A stretch of DNA of 64,000 bases, taken from Methylobacterium tardum. Its GTDB lineage: Bacteria > Pseudomonadota > Alphaproteobacteria > Rhizobiales > Beijerinckiaceae. The stretch spans positions 3,318,001 to 3,382,000 of the forward strand of contig NZ_CP097484.1 of the NCBI RefSeq assembly GCF_023546765.1, read 5' to 3'. Both the position numbers and the translations under genes were made by a program. The notes under the pieces were generated by a model. It was not told the DNA's origin and ran no database searches. It saw only the letters and a program-made list of their open reading frames with translations. Shown in pieces: positions 37,893 through 47,024 of the stretch (the stretch's first letter is position 1; every line of letters begins with the position of its first letter).

Positions 37893-38528
37893 ATGAGGCT
37901 TCGCACGAGCAGCATGCTGGCTGTCATCGCCGCCGCCGGGCTTCTCGCCGGGACCGCGATCCGCGCCCAGGCGGCCGAGGTGGGCTTCCTGGAGATGCTG
38001 TTCGGCGCACGACCGGCGCCACAACAGGCGCAGCCGGCACCGTCTGCGGCTCCGGCCTATGCGCCCTCCTACAGCCGTCGTTACACGCCGCGGCTCGGAG
38101 CCGCCCGGCGGCACTTCCAGACCCGTTACGCGGCGTTGCCGGTGCGAATCCGCGTCAAGGAAGCCGACGTCAGCCCGCGGCAGGTGTCGATCGACATGAA
38201 GGGCGGAGCCACGGCGGCTTTGCTGAAGGATGAGACGCTCCGGCCAGGCGACATCGTGGTGCTGAATTCGGGCGCCCGGGTGTTCACGGGCGATCCCGAC
38301 AAGCGCCACGCGATCCGGGATTTCGAGCCCATCCAGTCCTCACGCTACGTCAGCAAGGGCACCCGGAAGGTTCTGGCCGGCCTGTTCACGCCGGTCGGCG
38401 TGACCCCGGCTCAAGCGGCGCGCCGCATGGTCGCTCAGTCGAGCAAGGCCGCGTCACCGGTCGCGACGCCGATTCCAGCCGAGAGAACGGCCATGCGGGT
38501 GATCAACCCGTGGCAGAGCGCTCAGTGA
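37893..38528 (+). CDS. Exported protein of unknown function
   Basis: ATG 37893 follows CCGGAGGACG and gives 211 residues. A signal peptide ends near residue 28 (IRAQAAE). The mature chain starts with a flexible Ala/Pro/Tyr-rich stretch, then a globular part with RIRVKEADVSPRQVSIDMKGG, DIVVLNSGARVFTGDPDKRH and FEPIQSSRYVSKGTRK. Ordered like this it resembles other secreted proteins of alphaproteobacteria that I cannot name. It ends 16 bp before the convergent wza-like gene, near the exopolysaccharide genes. Confidence 0.65.
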   Translation: MRLRTSSMLAVIAAAGLLAGTAIRAQAAEVGFLEMLFGARPAPQQAQPAPSAAPAYAPSYSRRYTPRLGAARRHFQTRYAALPVRIRVKEADVSPRQVSIDMKGGATAALLKDETLRPGDIVVLNSGARVFTGDPDKRHAIRDFEPIQSSRYVSKGTRKVLAGLFTPVGVTPAQAARRMVAQSSKAASPVATPIPAERTAMRVINPWQSAQ

Positions 38529-38544
38529 ACGCCTGGAACGTCGC

Positions 38545-39132
38545 TCAGAAGAACCGTTCCTTGATCACGATCGTGTCGCCCGGGCGGACCGGGTAGGTCA
38601 TCGGCACGATGCCGGACGCGAGGTTCCCGCTCGTATCACGGGTCAGCACGGCGTAATCCCTGGCCGCGCGCGGTCCGAAACCCGCCGCGATCGCGACCGC
38701 GGTCTCCACCGTCATGCCGTTCACGAACGGGTATTGGCCGGAGGTGGTGACTTCGCCGAGGATGTAGAACGGCCGGTAGCTATCCACCTCCACGGTCACG
38801 TGCGGCTCGCGCACGAAGCCGGAGGCCAGCTTGGCCTCGATGGCTTTGGCGGCTTGGCCGGTCGTCTGTCCGCCGACCTGAACGGTGCCGATCAGCGGCA
38901 TCGCGATCCGCCCCGCGCCGTCGACCGCGTAGATGTTCGACAAATTGTCCTGCCCGAACACGATGACGCGCAGCTTGTCGCCCGCGGCCAGCGTGTAGCG
39001 CGCGGCGATCGACCCGGTGCCGGTGGCATCGAGTTCATCGGTACGGAAGGTCGGGCGCAGGCAGCCGCCGAGCGCCAGAGTCGTGCCGAGTGAGAGGAGC
39101 AGAGCGCGCCGGTTCATCACCATCGCCGTCAT
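38545..39132 (-). CDS. Polysaccharide export lipoprotein, Wza/GumB/ExoF-like
   Basis: The 195-residue protein begins at ATG 39132 (39117 also possible) and has a lipobox LALGGC, so it is probably anchored in the outer membrane. It contains the Poly_export domain (YTLAAGDKLRVIVFGQDNLSNIY near 46) and a SLBB-type repeat (FYILGEVTTSGQYPFVNGM near 125). It forms the channel subunit that passes polysaccharide across the outer membrane. It is shorter than E. coli Wza but normal for the GumB type. It is divergent from the chain-length regulator gene at 39312, its natural partner. Confidence 0.9.
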   Translation of the reverse strand: MTAMVMNRRALLLSLGTTLALGGCLRPTFRTDELDATGTGSIAARYTLAAGDKLRVIVFGQDNLSNIYAVDGAGRIAMPLIGTVQVGGQTTGQAAKAIEAKLASGFVREPHVTVEVDSYRPFYILGEVTTSGQYPFVNGMTVETAVAIAAGFGPRAARDYAVLTRDTSGNLASGIVPMTYPVRPGDTIVIKERFF

Positions 39133-39311
39133 GGATGCGGTTGCGGCGTGGTGTAGGCCGTTAAGGTTAATGAAACTTGATCAAGCGGGCGGACTCGACC
39201 GCACTCGGCCGCAGAATCGGTGCCTTAACTCTTGAGCAACCTTAACATCCACTAATAGCGGCGGATGGCTTCGATGGCCGCCCGGCCTGCCTCCGTGTCC
39301 AGAGCGTCCGC

Positions 39312-41536
39312 ATGTCCCGTATCCGTCAACGCTCGATCCACGTCGTTCCGGGGACCCAGCCCGGCGCGGAGGAAGGCCTCAGCCTCGCTCAGGTGCCGCG
39401 CATCCTGCGCCGCTCGATCGGATGGATCGTCGGACCGACCCTCGTGGTGGCGCTGGGGGCCAGCGTCTTCGTCAACGTGGTGAGCCCGCGCTACACCGGC
39501 GAAGCGAAGCTGCTCCTCGAAAGCCGCGATCCGGCCTTCGCCCGCACCACGCAGGAACGCGGCGAGCAGCTGGCACCCATCGACGAGCAGGCGGTGGCGA
39601 GCCAGGTCCAGGTGGTCATGTCGCGCGACCTCGCCCGGGAGGCGATCCGCCGGCTGAAGCTGGTCGGCAACCCGGAATTCGATCCGGGCGCGGACAGCAT
39701 CGGGCCGGTGAAGCGTGTCCTGATGATGCTCGGCGTCGGCGCCAACCCCCTCGACCGTCCGGCCGAAGATCGGGTGCTCGACGCCTATTTCGACCATCTC
39801 CTGGTCTACCCGGCCGGCAAGTCCCGCATCCTGACCATCGAGTTCCGGTCGAAGGATGCGAAGCTCGCCGCAGACGGCGCCAACACCATCGCCCAGCTCT
39901 ACATCGGCTCGCTCGAGGCCGATAAGGTCGATACCGCCCGGTATGCGTCGACGTGGCTCGGCGGCAATATCGACGGGTTGCGCAAGCGCGTGGCCGAGGC
40001 GGAGGCGAAGGTCGAGGCATTCCGCGCCAAGAACGGCCTCGTGGGCAGCACCGGCGCGACCGGCCGGCCCCTGACCGCCCAGCAGCTCGGGGAGCTGTCC
40101 AGCCAGCTCTCCGCGGCCCGGATCCTCAAGGCCGATCTCGCCGGCAAGGTGAAGGCCATCAAGGACCTGATCAAGGACGGGCGCGCCTTCGAGATCCCGG
40201 ATGTCGCCAACAACGAGGTGATCCGGCGCATCGTCGAGAACCGCATCTCGGTGCGCGCCCAGCTCGCCCTGGAATCGCGCACGCTGCTGCCGGCCCATCC
40301 GCGCATCAAGGAGCTGAACGCGCAGCTCGAGGACCTCGACGCGCAGATCAAGGCGTCCGCCGAGCGCGTCGTGCGCACGATGGACAACGATGCGAAGATC
40401 GCGGGTGCCCGGGTCGAGAGCCTCCAGGCGGCCGTCGACGGTCAGCAGGAGGTTGTCGTGCGCGGCAACTCCAACGAGATCCAGCTCCGCGCCCTCGAGC
40501 GCGAGGCCAAGGCGCAGCGTGACCAGCTCGAATCCTATCTGTCGCGCTACCGCGAGGCGGCGGCGCGCGACGGCGAGAGCGCCACGCCGGCCGATGCCCG
40601 CATCGTGTCGCGGGCGGTGACCCCGGAGCTGCCGTCCTTCCCGAAGAAGCTGCCGATCATCGGATTCGCCACGCTGCTGACCCTGATGCTCGCGGCTGGC
40701 GGCGTCCTCGCCCGCGCCCTGCTGGCTGAATCCGCCCGGAACGCGGCCGAGCGCGACGCCGCTTTCGAAGCGGCGGACGATCATGCACGGCGGCAGCCGG
40801 TCGTGGAGCGCCCAGACTTCGCGTTCCCGGAGGCGATGCCGCTGGCGCGATGGTCGGGGAAGGCGGACGGCAGCCAGCCTTCCGCCGCGCATCCGAAAGC
40901 GCCCGCTCCGAGCGCGGACGAATTTGACCTGGCGCCGCTGGTCGCCCGGATCACGTCCGGTCCGCGGCGCGAGGAAGCGCGCTCCGGGCGCTTGGTGCTG
41001 ATCATGGAGACTGAGGAGACGCGCGGCGCGCACGGGCTCTCCGATGCTCTGACTCGGGCCTTCGGCGAGGCCGGCAGCCTCGTCGCGGTCGATCTGAACA
41101 TGCCGGTCGGCGCGGATCCGAAGCTCGGCTTCACCGATCTCGTCGCCGGCCGGCCGCCTTCCTCGACGTGATCCAGGCGCGCCGCGACAGGGGCCTCCAT
41201 CGCATCGAGGCCGGACAACGCGCCATGTCGGTGCTCTTCGACGAACCGGACGCCCTGGCGCTGACCTTCGAGGCGATGGCGGAGGCCTATGACTGGGTCG
41301 TCTGCCAGCTCCACGCCGCTCCGGGCGCCGTCGGTCTGCTGGAGCTCGTGGCCGGCTACATGGACAATGTGGTCATCGCCTCGAACGCCTCAGCGGAGGA
41401 TCCGGCCCTGGGCGATCTCTACGCCATCGCCGAGGAGGCCGGCGCCGGGCAGATCCTTGTGGCCCAGGATCGTCCCGCGGTGCCGGACGTGGTCGGCGGG
41501 GATCCGCGGGCCGAACTGCGCCTCAACGCCGCCTAG
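39312..41536 (+). pseudogene. Polysaccharide chain-length/export protein (GumC/Wzc-like), frameshifted, degenerate kinase-like tail
   Basis: ATG 39312 starts a protein with two membrane helices (about 35-55 and 445-468) enclosing a large periplasmic coiled-coil domain (Wzz fold) with the GNSNEIQLRALEREAK and YLSRYREA signature. The C-terminal cytosolic part aligns with the BY-kinase fold: VLIMETEETRGAHGLSDAL stands where a Walker A loop should be and lacks the Gly-Lys-Thr, while VAVDLNMP keeps the Walker A-prime strand. No Tyr-rich tail follows. A base is missing at about 41151-41157 (GRAAFLDVIQARRD expected), so the last 120 residues are in another frame, ending 41536. It should control chain length with the Wza-like protein. 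Confidence 0.82.
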
Positions 41537-41644
41537 GGGCGGCGGAGCGCACGCGTGCCGCGTGAGCCGCCGTCAGGCATGAGGCACTCGGTGCGGACAA
41601 TGTCGAAGGCGATGCCCTTCCCTAGACATCCACGATCGCGGTTT

Positions 41645-42829
41645 TCAGGACCGTCGCAGTGACCGCAGACGCCGGACGACCGCGTACAGCCGCGGGTCGC
41701 GCTTGATCCGGCGCTTCGTGCGCGTGAGGCTTCGCCGCGCGGCGGCGTAGGTCTTCCCGACGACGGTGACCGGTATCAACGCCTCCATGAGGCTGATCGT
41801 CTCGTCGCAGATGCTGGCCTTATAGCGGGCCTCGCCGACGCCGAGATCGAAGCCCTGCCGGCCGCGCGCGGTCTGATCGCGCACCAGGTGCTGCAGAAGC
41901 AGGTCGCCCGGGCTGCATCGGGCAATCTCGGGATCGGCATCGAACGCGGTCATCATGCCGCTGAATCGCCGCTCGTTCACGGCGCCCCCGAAGGTCGCGA
42001 GCACCCGGCCGCTCTCGGCCAAGCACAGCGCGTGCATTTCGAGCGCCGGATCCGCACCGGACGCCGCTGCCGCGAGAAAGGCCTGGATCGACGGGTCGGC
42101 GTAGGGATCGGCGATGCCCATCCCGGCGAACCGGGCCGACTTCTGGGCGTAGAACGCCGCCAGAAAGCGAGCCGCCTCCTCGGCCGTCTCGGCACGTCGA
42201 TACACGATCGCGCCCTTGGTCTCGGCGAGGCGTTTCTCCTTCGAACGCAACTTCTTGCGAGCGTCGGCGCTGAACACGCGGCGGACGGTACCGTCGGGAT
42301 CCGGCCCGAGCATCAGCCCGTAGGCGTCGCTCGCCTCTGGCTCGCCCCACAGCGCCAGCGGGTTGGCGACAGCCTCCCACATGCGCGGCTGATGCCGCAG
42401 CGCGTAGACATCGATGCCGGCTTGCCGACCGGCCTCGATCAAGGCTCCGACGATCGCGTCGTGCGGGATCGCGGCCGCGTCGCGGGTCGCGAACAGCGGC
42501 ATGTGGTAATTTGCGTGCGTGTCGCCGATGGTTTGCGCCACGCAGACGCCGTGCCTGCGCTGCAACGTCAGCGGCAGCAGGATCCGCGCCCGGCCGGCCG
42601 CGTCGCGCAGGACCACGACGCGCGCCGTGTCGAGGTGCCCGGTTCCGCGGAGATACGCGCTCGTCCAGTCGAACCGTTGGTAAGGGGTCTGGAGGCTCGC
42701 CGGATCCGTTTCGAGGCGGCGCCACAGCGCCTCGGCCGATGCCAGATCGGGGATGATCTCGGCGACCAGCGCGCCACTCGTTCGCGCGTCGATCATGCCC
42801 GTTCCCGTCGCGTGGACGCCGACCGCCAT
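41645..42829 (-). CDS. GNAT acetyltransferase, CelD/BcsL type (polysaccharide biosynthesis)
   Basis: The frame is open to ATG 42943, but ATG 42829 with GGGGATCGACACC before it is preferred, giving 394 residues. The N-terminal half has WRRLETDPASLQTPYQRFDW and the C-terminal half the GNAT-like core, with VFSADARKKLRSKEKRLAE, FYAQKSARFAGMG and GVGEARYKA. This is the CelD/Bcs family, whose members acetylate sugars or act in cellulose and exopolysaccharide assembly. The very basic tail (RRSLTRTKRRIKRD) may touch the membrane. It lies between export and deacetylase genes. Confidence 0.82.
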   Translation of the reverse strand: MAVGVHATGTGMIDARTSGALVAEIIPDLASAEALWRRLETDPASLQTPYQRFDWTSAYLRGTGHLDTARVVVLRDAAGRARILLPLTLQRRHGVCVAQTIGDTHANYHMPLFATRDAAAIPHDAIVGALIEAGRQAGIDVYALRHQPRMWEAVANPLALWGEPEASDAYGLMLGPDPDGTVRRVFSADARKKLRSKEKRLAETKGAIVYRRAETAEEAARFLAAFYAQKSARFAGMGIADPYADPSIQAFLAAAASGADPALEMHALCLAESGRVLATFGGAVNERRFSGMMTAFDADPEIARCSPGDLLLQHLVRDQTARGRQGFDLGVGEARYKASICDETISLMEALIPVTVVGKTYAAARRSLTRTKRRIKRDPRLYAVVRRLRSLRRS

Positions 42830-43078
42830 GGTGTCGATCCCCTGTCGGACCGCGCGCGATCCACTGTCGAACAGGGACCCTGTCCGGGATGCGCTGAACA
42901 GGCCGTGACCTCGAGCCGCCGAAGCCCGCTTCAACAGGTGCAAGCCCCCAATAATCGGCCCTTTGGCTAATAAGTCCTTGCGTCATGGACCGTGGCGCGA
43001 CGGTGATTTCAGGTTTCTTTACTGCAACGCGGCAAGGCTTCGCGGATCCGGGCCGCTCCGCCCGATCGGTTCAGGACC

Positions 43079-44140
43079 ATGCTGTCGTCGCGTACCAAGC
43101 ATCGAGTCTTCGCGACCGGGTTCCGTACCATCCAGGCCCTCGGGGCGGATCGGTGGCTGTCCCCTGCAGCCCGCGGTCTCGGCGTGATCCTGACGTTCCA
43201 TCATGTCAGCCCCAACCCCGCGCCGGCCTTCGCGCCCAATCGGCTGCTCGGCATCACACCCGATTTCCTCGACCTGACCCTGCGCGAGCTCGATGCGCGC
43301 GGCTTCGACGTGATCGGCCTCGACGCCGTGCCGGAGCGTCTCGCCGAGCCTGATTACGGGCCGCCCTTCGCCGTGCTGACGTTCGGCGACGGTTATCGCG
43401 ACAATGTCGTGCACGCACGTCCGGTGCTTGCGCGCCACGGCGCCCCGTGGACCCTGTTCGTGACCAGTGCCTTCGCGGACCAGAGCGGCCGCCTGTGGTG
43501 GGTCGAGCTGGAGCGCGCCATCGCGCGCCTCGATCACGTGCGCGTCGGCATCGGATCGCGCGCGCTGGACCTTCCGGCCCGAAGCCCGGAGGAGAAGGCG
43601 CTCGCCTTCGACGCGGTCTACCGCGATCTGCGCCGGGGCAGTGAGGCCGACCTCCTCGACCGGATCGCCGACCTCTGCAGCCGAGCCGGATTCCAGGCGG
43701 GTGGCGTGGCGTCCGAGCTGTGCCTGTCCTGGGCGGAATTGCGCGATCTGGCGCAAGATCCGGCGGTCACAATCGGGGCGCACACGGTCAGCCATCCGAT
43801 GCTGGCCAAGCACGGGGCTGACACGGCCGTGCGGGAAATCGCCGACGGCCGCGCCAGGATCGAGATGGAGCTGGGACGGTCCGTGCGGCACCTGTCCTTC
43901 CCGGTCGGGGATCCGGGCTCGGCCGGCCCGCGGGAATTCGCACTCGCCCGGGACATGGGCTTCGCGACCGCGGTGACAACCCGTCCGGGCCACCTCTTCG
44001 CCGCGCATGCCGATCACCTGCACGCCCTGCCGCGTGTCTCGGTGAACGGGTGTCACCAGACGCGGGCGGCGCTGGCGGGTCTGTTGTCGGGTGTGCCGTT
44101 CCTGGCCTGGAATCGCGGCCGGCGCCTGAACGTCGCCTGA
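43079..44140 (+). CDS. Polysaccharide deacetylase family protein with altered catalytic motif
   Basis: The 353-residue protein starts at ATG 43079. The NodB-type (CE4) fold is clear: ILTFHHVSPN near 38, the first motif at 101-106, and the metal-binding HTVSHP further on. The usual TFDDG reads TFGDG here, so the first Asp, the catalytic base, is Gly103; Asp104, a metal ligand, is kept. The codon is GGC, one base from GAC. If real, hydrolysis should be impaired and the protein may bind glycans only. A sequencing error is possible in this window. Family membership is secure. Confidence 0.88.
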   Translation: MLSSRTKHRVFATGFRTIQALGADRWLSPAARGLGVILTFHHVSPNPAPAFAPNRLLGITPDFLDLTLRELDARGFDVIGLDAVPERLAEPDYGPPFAVLTFGDGYRDNVVHARPVLARHGAPWTLFVTSAFADQSGRLWWVELERAIARLDHVRVGIGSRALDLPARSPEEKALAFDAVYRDLRRGSEADLLDRIADLCSRAGFQAGGVASELCLSWAELRDLAQDPAVTIGAHTVSHPMLAKHGADTAVREIADGRARIEMELGRSVRHLSFPVGDPGSAGPREFALARDMGFATAVTTRPGHLFAAHADHLHALPRVSVNGCHQTRAALAGLLSGVPFLAWNRGRRLNVA

Positions 44141-44155
44141 GGCGAGCCGCTCTCG

Positions 44156-44518
44156 TTACCGCCGGCGTCGATGCCGGTAGCCCGTGGAGAACGAGGCGTA
44201 TTGCCGTCCGCGATGCGACCGGTAGCGCCGTCGGCCGGATGTGGTCGGCTCGGCCGCCTCGTCGATCTGCGGGATCGGCTCCGCCATCGCGGCGGCGGGT
44301 GTGGCTGCGGCTGTCACGGCCGGTGCCGCGGCGAAATCCGCCGAGGCGTAGCCGCCCGCCACGTTCTTGGCCGCTGGGCCGAACATCGCGAGGCACTGGT
44401 TGAAGGCGAGGTCGTTCTTCAGCCTCTCGCACTCACCGATCGATCGGGGCGTCCCCTGTGCCAGGGCCGGCAAGGGGGCGAGCAGCACGACGAGAGCAGC
44501 CAGGGGCTTGAGGCGCAT
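44156..44518 (-). CDS. Small exported Ala-rich protein
   Basis: ATG 44518 gives 120 residues with a signal peptide (RLKPLAALVVLLAPLPALAQ). The mature chain has a Cys pair spaced by twelve residues (GECERLKNDLAFNQCL near 27), an Ala-rich flexible middle and a strongly basic end (RRRYRSHRGRQYASF). No family recognised. It ends 15 bp from the convergent deacetylase gene. The longer frame up to 44629 is rejected because the added part is Arg/Ser-rich and lacks a start signal. Confidence 0.6.
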   Translation of the reverse strand: MRLKPLAALVVLLAPLPALAQGTPRSIGECERLKNDLAFNQCLAMFGPAAKNVAGGYASADFAAAPAVTAAATPAAAMAEPIPQIDEAAEPTTSGRRRYRSHRGRQYASFSTGYRHRRRR

Positions 44519-44604
44519 GGACGAGCGGTACACGGAGGGGGAGGTCTCGGAGGCGGACCGGAAGACCTGTGGCGCCCGAGTGCGGCAAAATCGAGTTGTC
44601 CGGC

Positions 44605-44811
44605 TCAGCGATCCGGCCGCTCCATCCATCGGATCAGCGGCATCAGCGGGAAAATCCAGGCAATCCCCAGGATCGAGTACAGCACGGCCTGAACAACCGC
44701 CGGCGTCTCGGCGATGCGGCTGTCGGCCAGCGTCATCGCCAGGGGCCCGTAGAGGCAGACGAAGACCAGGATCGCGAGGGTGCCGATCAGGGTACGGGTG
44801 CGGCGGCGCAT
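44605..44811 (-). CDS. DUF2842-family small membrane protein
   Basis: Starting at ATG 44811 it encodes 68 residues with two membrane helices: TLIGTLAILVFVCLYGPLAM and VVQAVLYSILGIAWIFPLMP, then IRWMERPD. This matches the DUF2842 family found beside ctaA in many alphaproteobacteria. The function is unknown. It is divergent from ctaA with about 190 bp between. The longer frame to 44943 adds an Ala/Pro/Arg-rich head and is not used. Confidence 0.82.
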   Translation of the reverse strand: MRRRTRTLIGTLAILVFVCLYGPLAMTLADSRIAETPAVVQAVLYSILGIAWIFPLMPLIRWMERPDR

Positions 44812-44998
44812 GGCAGGTTCCGGAAGATCGCGACCGGCGCGGCGGCGCTGTGCGGCTCGACGGCTACCGTTCCGCGGTTCGGTTGGCAACGCGCCCGCTG
44901 CCGCAGGCTGCGGCGCCGCCGACGTTGCTGGCGCGGCGCGCATCCCCTAACCCGGGCGCTGCGGCCGGGGCGTCCCGGTCTCCGCAGAAGGATTTTGG

Positions 44999-46102
44999 AT
45001 GGTCATGAGACTCGCGGGCGATCAGCGATCGGGGGCCGTGCGGACCTGGCTCTACATCGTCGCGGCTCTCGTGATCGCCATGGTGGCGGTGGGCGGGGCC
45101 ACGCGGCTGACCGGGTCGGGCCTGTCGATTACCGAGTGGCGTCCCGTCACGGGCGCCATCCCGCCGCTCTCGGAGGCGGATTGGGCCGCCGAGTTCGCCA
45201 AGTACAAGGACACGCCGCAATACAACATCCTCAACCAGGGGATGGGGCTGTCCGCCTTCAAGGTGCTCTACGGCTGGGAGTGGGGCCATCGCCTGCTCGG
45301 CCGGCTCATCGGCCTCGTGTTCTTCCTGCCGCTGATCGTGTTCTGGTGGCAGGGTCGGATCAGCCGTCGCCTCGGCCTCGGCCTTCTCGGCCTCGGCGTG
45401 CTCGGCGGATTGCAGGGGGCGATCGGCTGGATCATGGTCGCGTCCGGTCTCCAGCCCGGCATGACCGCGGTGGCGCCGCTCAAGCTTGCTCTGCATCTGA
45501 CGACCGCGAGCCTGATCCTGGCCGGCCTCGTCTGGCTCGCGGCCGGCGAGCGCGGTGACGTCCTGGCGCCGGCCGCGCCGCGCCTCCGCGCCGCCGCCGC
45601 GCTGCTGCCGGTCCTGATCCTGCTGCAGATCTTCCTGGGTGGTCTCGTCGCGGGATCGCATGCGGGCCTCGTCTACAACACGTGGCCGACGATGGACGGC
45701 GTTCTGGTGCCGCCGATGGACACCCTGTTCGCCATCCGCCCGTGGATCGAGAACTTTGTCGACAATCACGCGCTGGTGCAGTTCGACCATCGGATGACGG
45801 CCTATCTCGTCATCGTCGTCGCGTTCCTGCACGCGATCGATGCTCGGCTGGCGGGCCCGGCCGGCGTTGCCCGCCGGTCGACCGGGGTTGCGGTCTTAGT
45901 GCTGGCACAGGCCGGGCTCGGGATCGCAACGCTCCTGCTCGCGGTGCCTCTCTGGGCGGCGCTCGCCCATCAGGTTCTAGCGATGGCGATCCTGACGATG
46001 GCGACCGTTCATGCCCGCCTTAGCCGGGGGAGCGGGCGGGTTCAGCCGGCCGCGGCCGGGCTGCCGCTCGGGTTCGAAGGCCTGGCCGGGCGCGGGATCT
46101 AG
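44999..46102 (+). CDS. ctaA: Heme A synthase (COX15/CtaA family)
   Basis: The 367-residue protein has about eight membrane helices in two four-helix halves. The conserved His residues that bind heme sit in WGHRLLGR and LKLALHLTT in the first half and QFDHRMTAY and LAHQVLAM in the second. The N-terminal TRLTGSGLSITEWRPVTGAIPPL is diagnostic for alphaproteobacterial heme A synthase. It oxidises heme O to heme A for aa3-type cytochrome oxidase. A hairpin terminator follows at once. No other cytochrome oxidase gene is near. Confidence 0.96.
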   Translation: MVMRLAGDQRSGAVRTWLYIVAALVIAMVAVGGATRLTGSGLSITEWRPVTGAIPPLSEADWAAEFAKYKDTPQYNILNQGMGLSAFKVLYGWEWGHRLLGRLIGLVFFLPLIVFWWQGRISRRLGLGLLGLGVLGGLQGAIGWIMVASGLQPGMTAVAPLKLALHLTTASLILAGLVWLAAGERGDVLAPAAPRLRAAAALLPVLILLQIFLGGLVAGSHAGLVYNTWPTMDGVLVPPMDTLFAIRPWIENFVDNHALVQFDHRMTAYLVIVVAFLHAIDARLAGPAGVARRSTGVAVLVLAQAGLGIATLLLAVPLWAALAHQVLAMAILTMATVHARLSRGSGRVQPAAAGLPLGFEGLAGRGI

Positions 46103-46106
46103 GCTT

Positions 46107-46147
46107 TCGTGCGGCGCAGCAGAGACGTTGCGTCGCACGAGACTTTT
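46107..46147 (+). terminator. Rho-independent terminator after ctaA
   Basis: Arms TCGTGCGGCGCA (46107-46118) and TGCGTCGCACGA (46129-46140) pair with one mismatch around a 10-nt loop and are followed by GACTTTT. The hairpin starts 5 bp after the ctaA stop. Confidence 0.7.
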
Positions 46148-46252
46148 ACCCAAAGGACAGAAACTCTGGGAAAACTCCATCTCCGCATTCCGCGCATGGA
46201 ACGATCAAGACTTCTCAAGCCTTAAGCTGCACGCGTTGCAGGAGGCTTCAAG

Positions 46253-46936
46253 ATGTCTCTCGCGGAAGATGGTCGGCCACTCTCCCTGACCTGGCACTAC
46301 ACGCCCCGGGAGATCATGGCAGACGGCGTGATACACGGGCTCGGCGTGGTGCTCGGGCTCGCGGGCGCCGTGGCGCTGGTGGCGACGGCGGTCACGGCGC
46401 ATCTCGGTCTCGGCGAGCGGGCCGCGGTCGTGGTCTACGCCACGGCGCTCGTGCTGATGCTCGGCGTTTCCGCCCTCTACAACCTGTACCCGGTCAGCCC
46501 GCGCAAGTGGCTGCTGCGCCGCGCCGACCACGCCCTGATCTACCTGATGATCGCCGGCACCTATACACCGCTCGTCGCCCTCGTCGGATCGGGACCCCGC
46601 GCCTACGCGCTGCTGGCGATGATCTGGGCCGTGGCGCTGGTCGGGATCGTCGTGAAGCTGCTGCTTCCGGGTCGCTTCGACCGCCTCTCGATCGGGCTCT
46701 ACCTGATGCTCGGCTGGAGCGGCCTGTTCGCCTACGAGTCTGTCATCGCGGCGCTCCAGCCGACGGCTCTGTGGCTCCTGGCGATTGGCGGGGCTCTCTA
46801 CTCGATCGGCGTGCTGTTCCATGTCTGGCGGACGCTGCCATTCCAGAACGCAATCTGGCACGGCTTCGTGCTGGCTGCGACGGCGTGCCATTACGGAACC
46901 ATCTGGGCCAGCCTGAACGGGATGTCTGTGACCTGA
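46253..46936 (+). CDS. PAQR/hemolysin III family membrane protein
   Basis: The 227-residue protein has about seven membrane helices. It carries the PAQR pattern: EIMADGVIHGLGVVLG near 20, SALYNLYP near 73, LRRADHALIYLMIAGTYTPL near 88, and the C-terminal HVWRTLPFQNAIWHGFVLAA with the conserved His residues. Members bind zinc at these His and are thought to hydrolyse lipid amides or affect membrane stress, though the bacterial role is unclear. ATG 46253 is preceded by GGAGGCTTCAAG. It stands alone after the ctaA terminator. Confidence 0.92.
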   Translation: MSLAEDGRPLSLTWHYTPREIMADGVIHGLGVVLGLAGAVALVATAVTAHLGLGERAAVVVYATALVLMLGVSALYNLYPVSPRKWLLRRADHALIYLMIAGTYTPLVALVGSGPRAYALLAMIWAVALVGIVVKLLLPGRFDRLSIGLYLMLGWSGLFAYESVIAALQPTALWLLAIGGALYSIGVLFHVWRTLPFQNAIWHGFVLAATACHYGTIWASLNGMSVT

Positions 46937-47024
46937 ATTGACATTCGTCCGGTAGAATTCCGGTTACCGTTCCAAGGGAAAGGTCGACGCGATCTGCTTT
47001 CCTTTAAGTTCCCATCGACATCCG

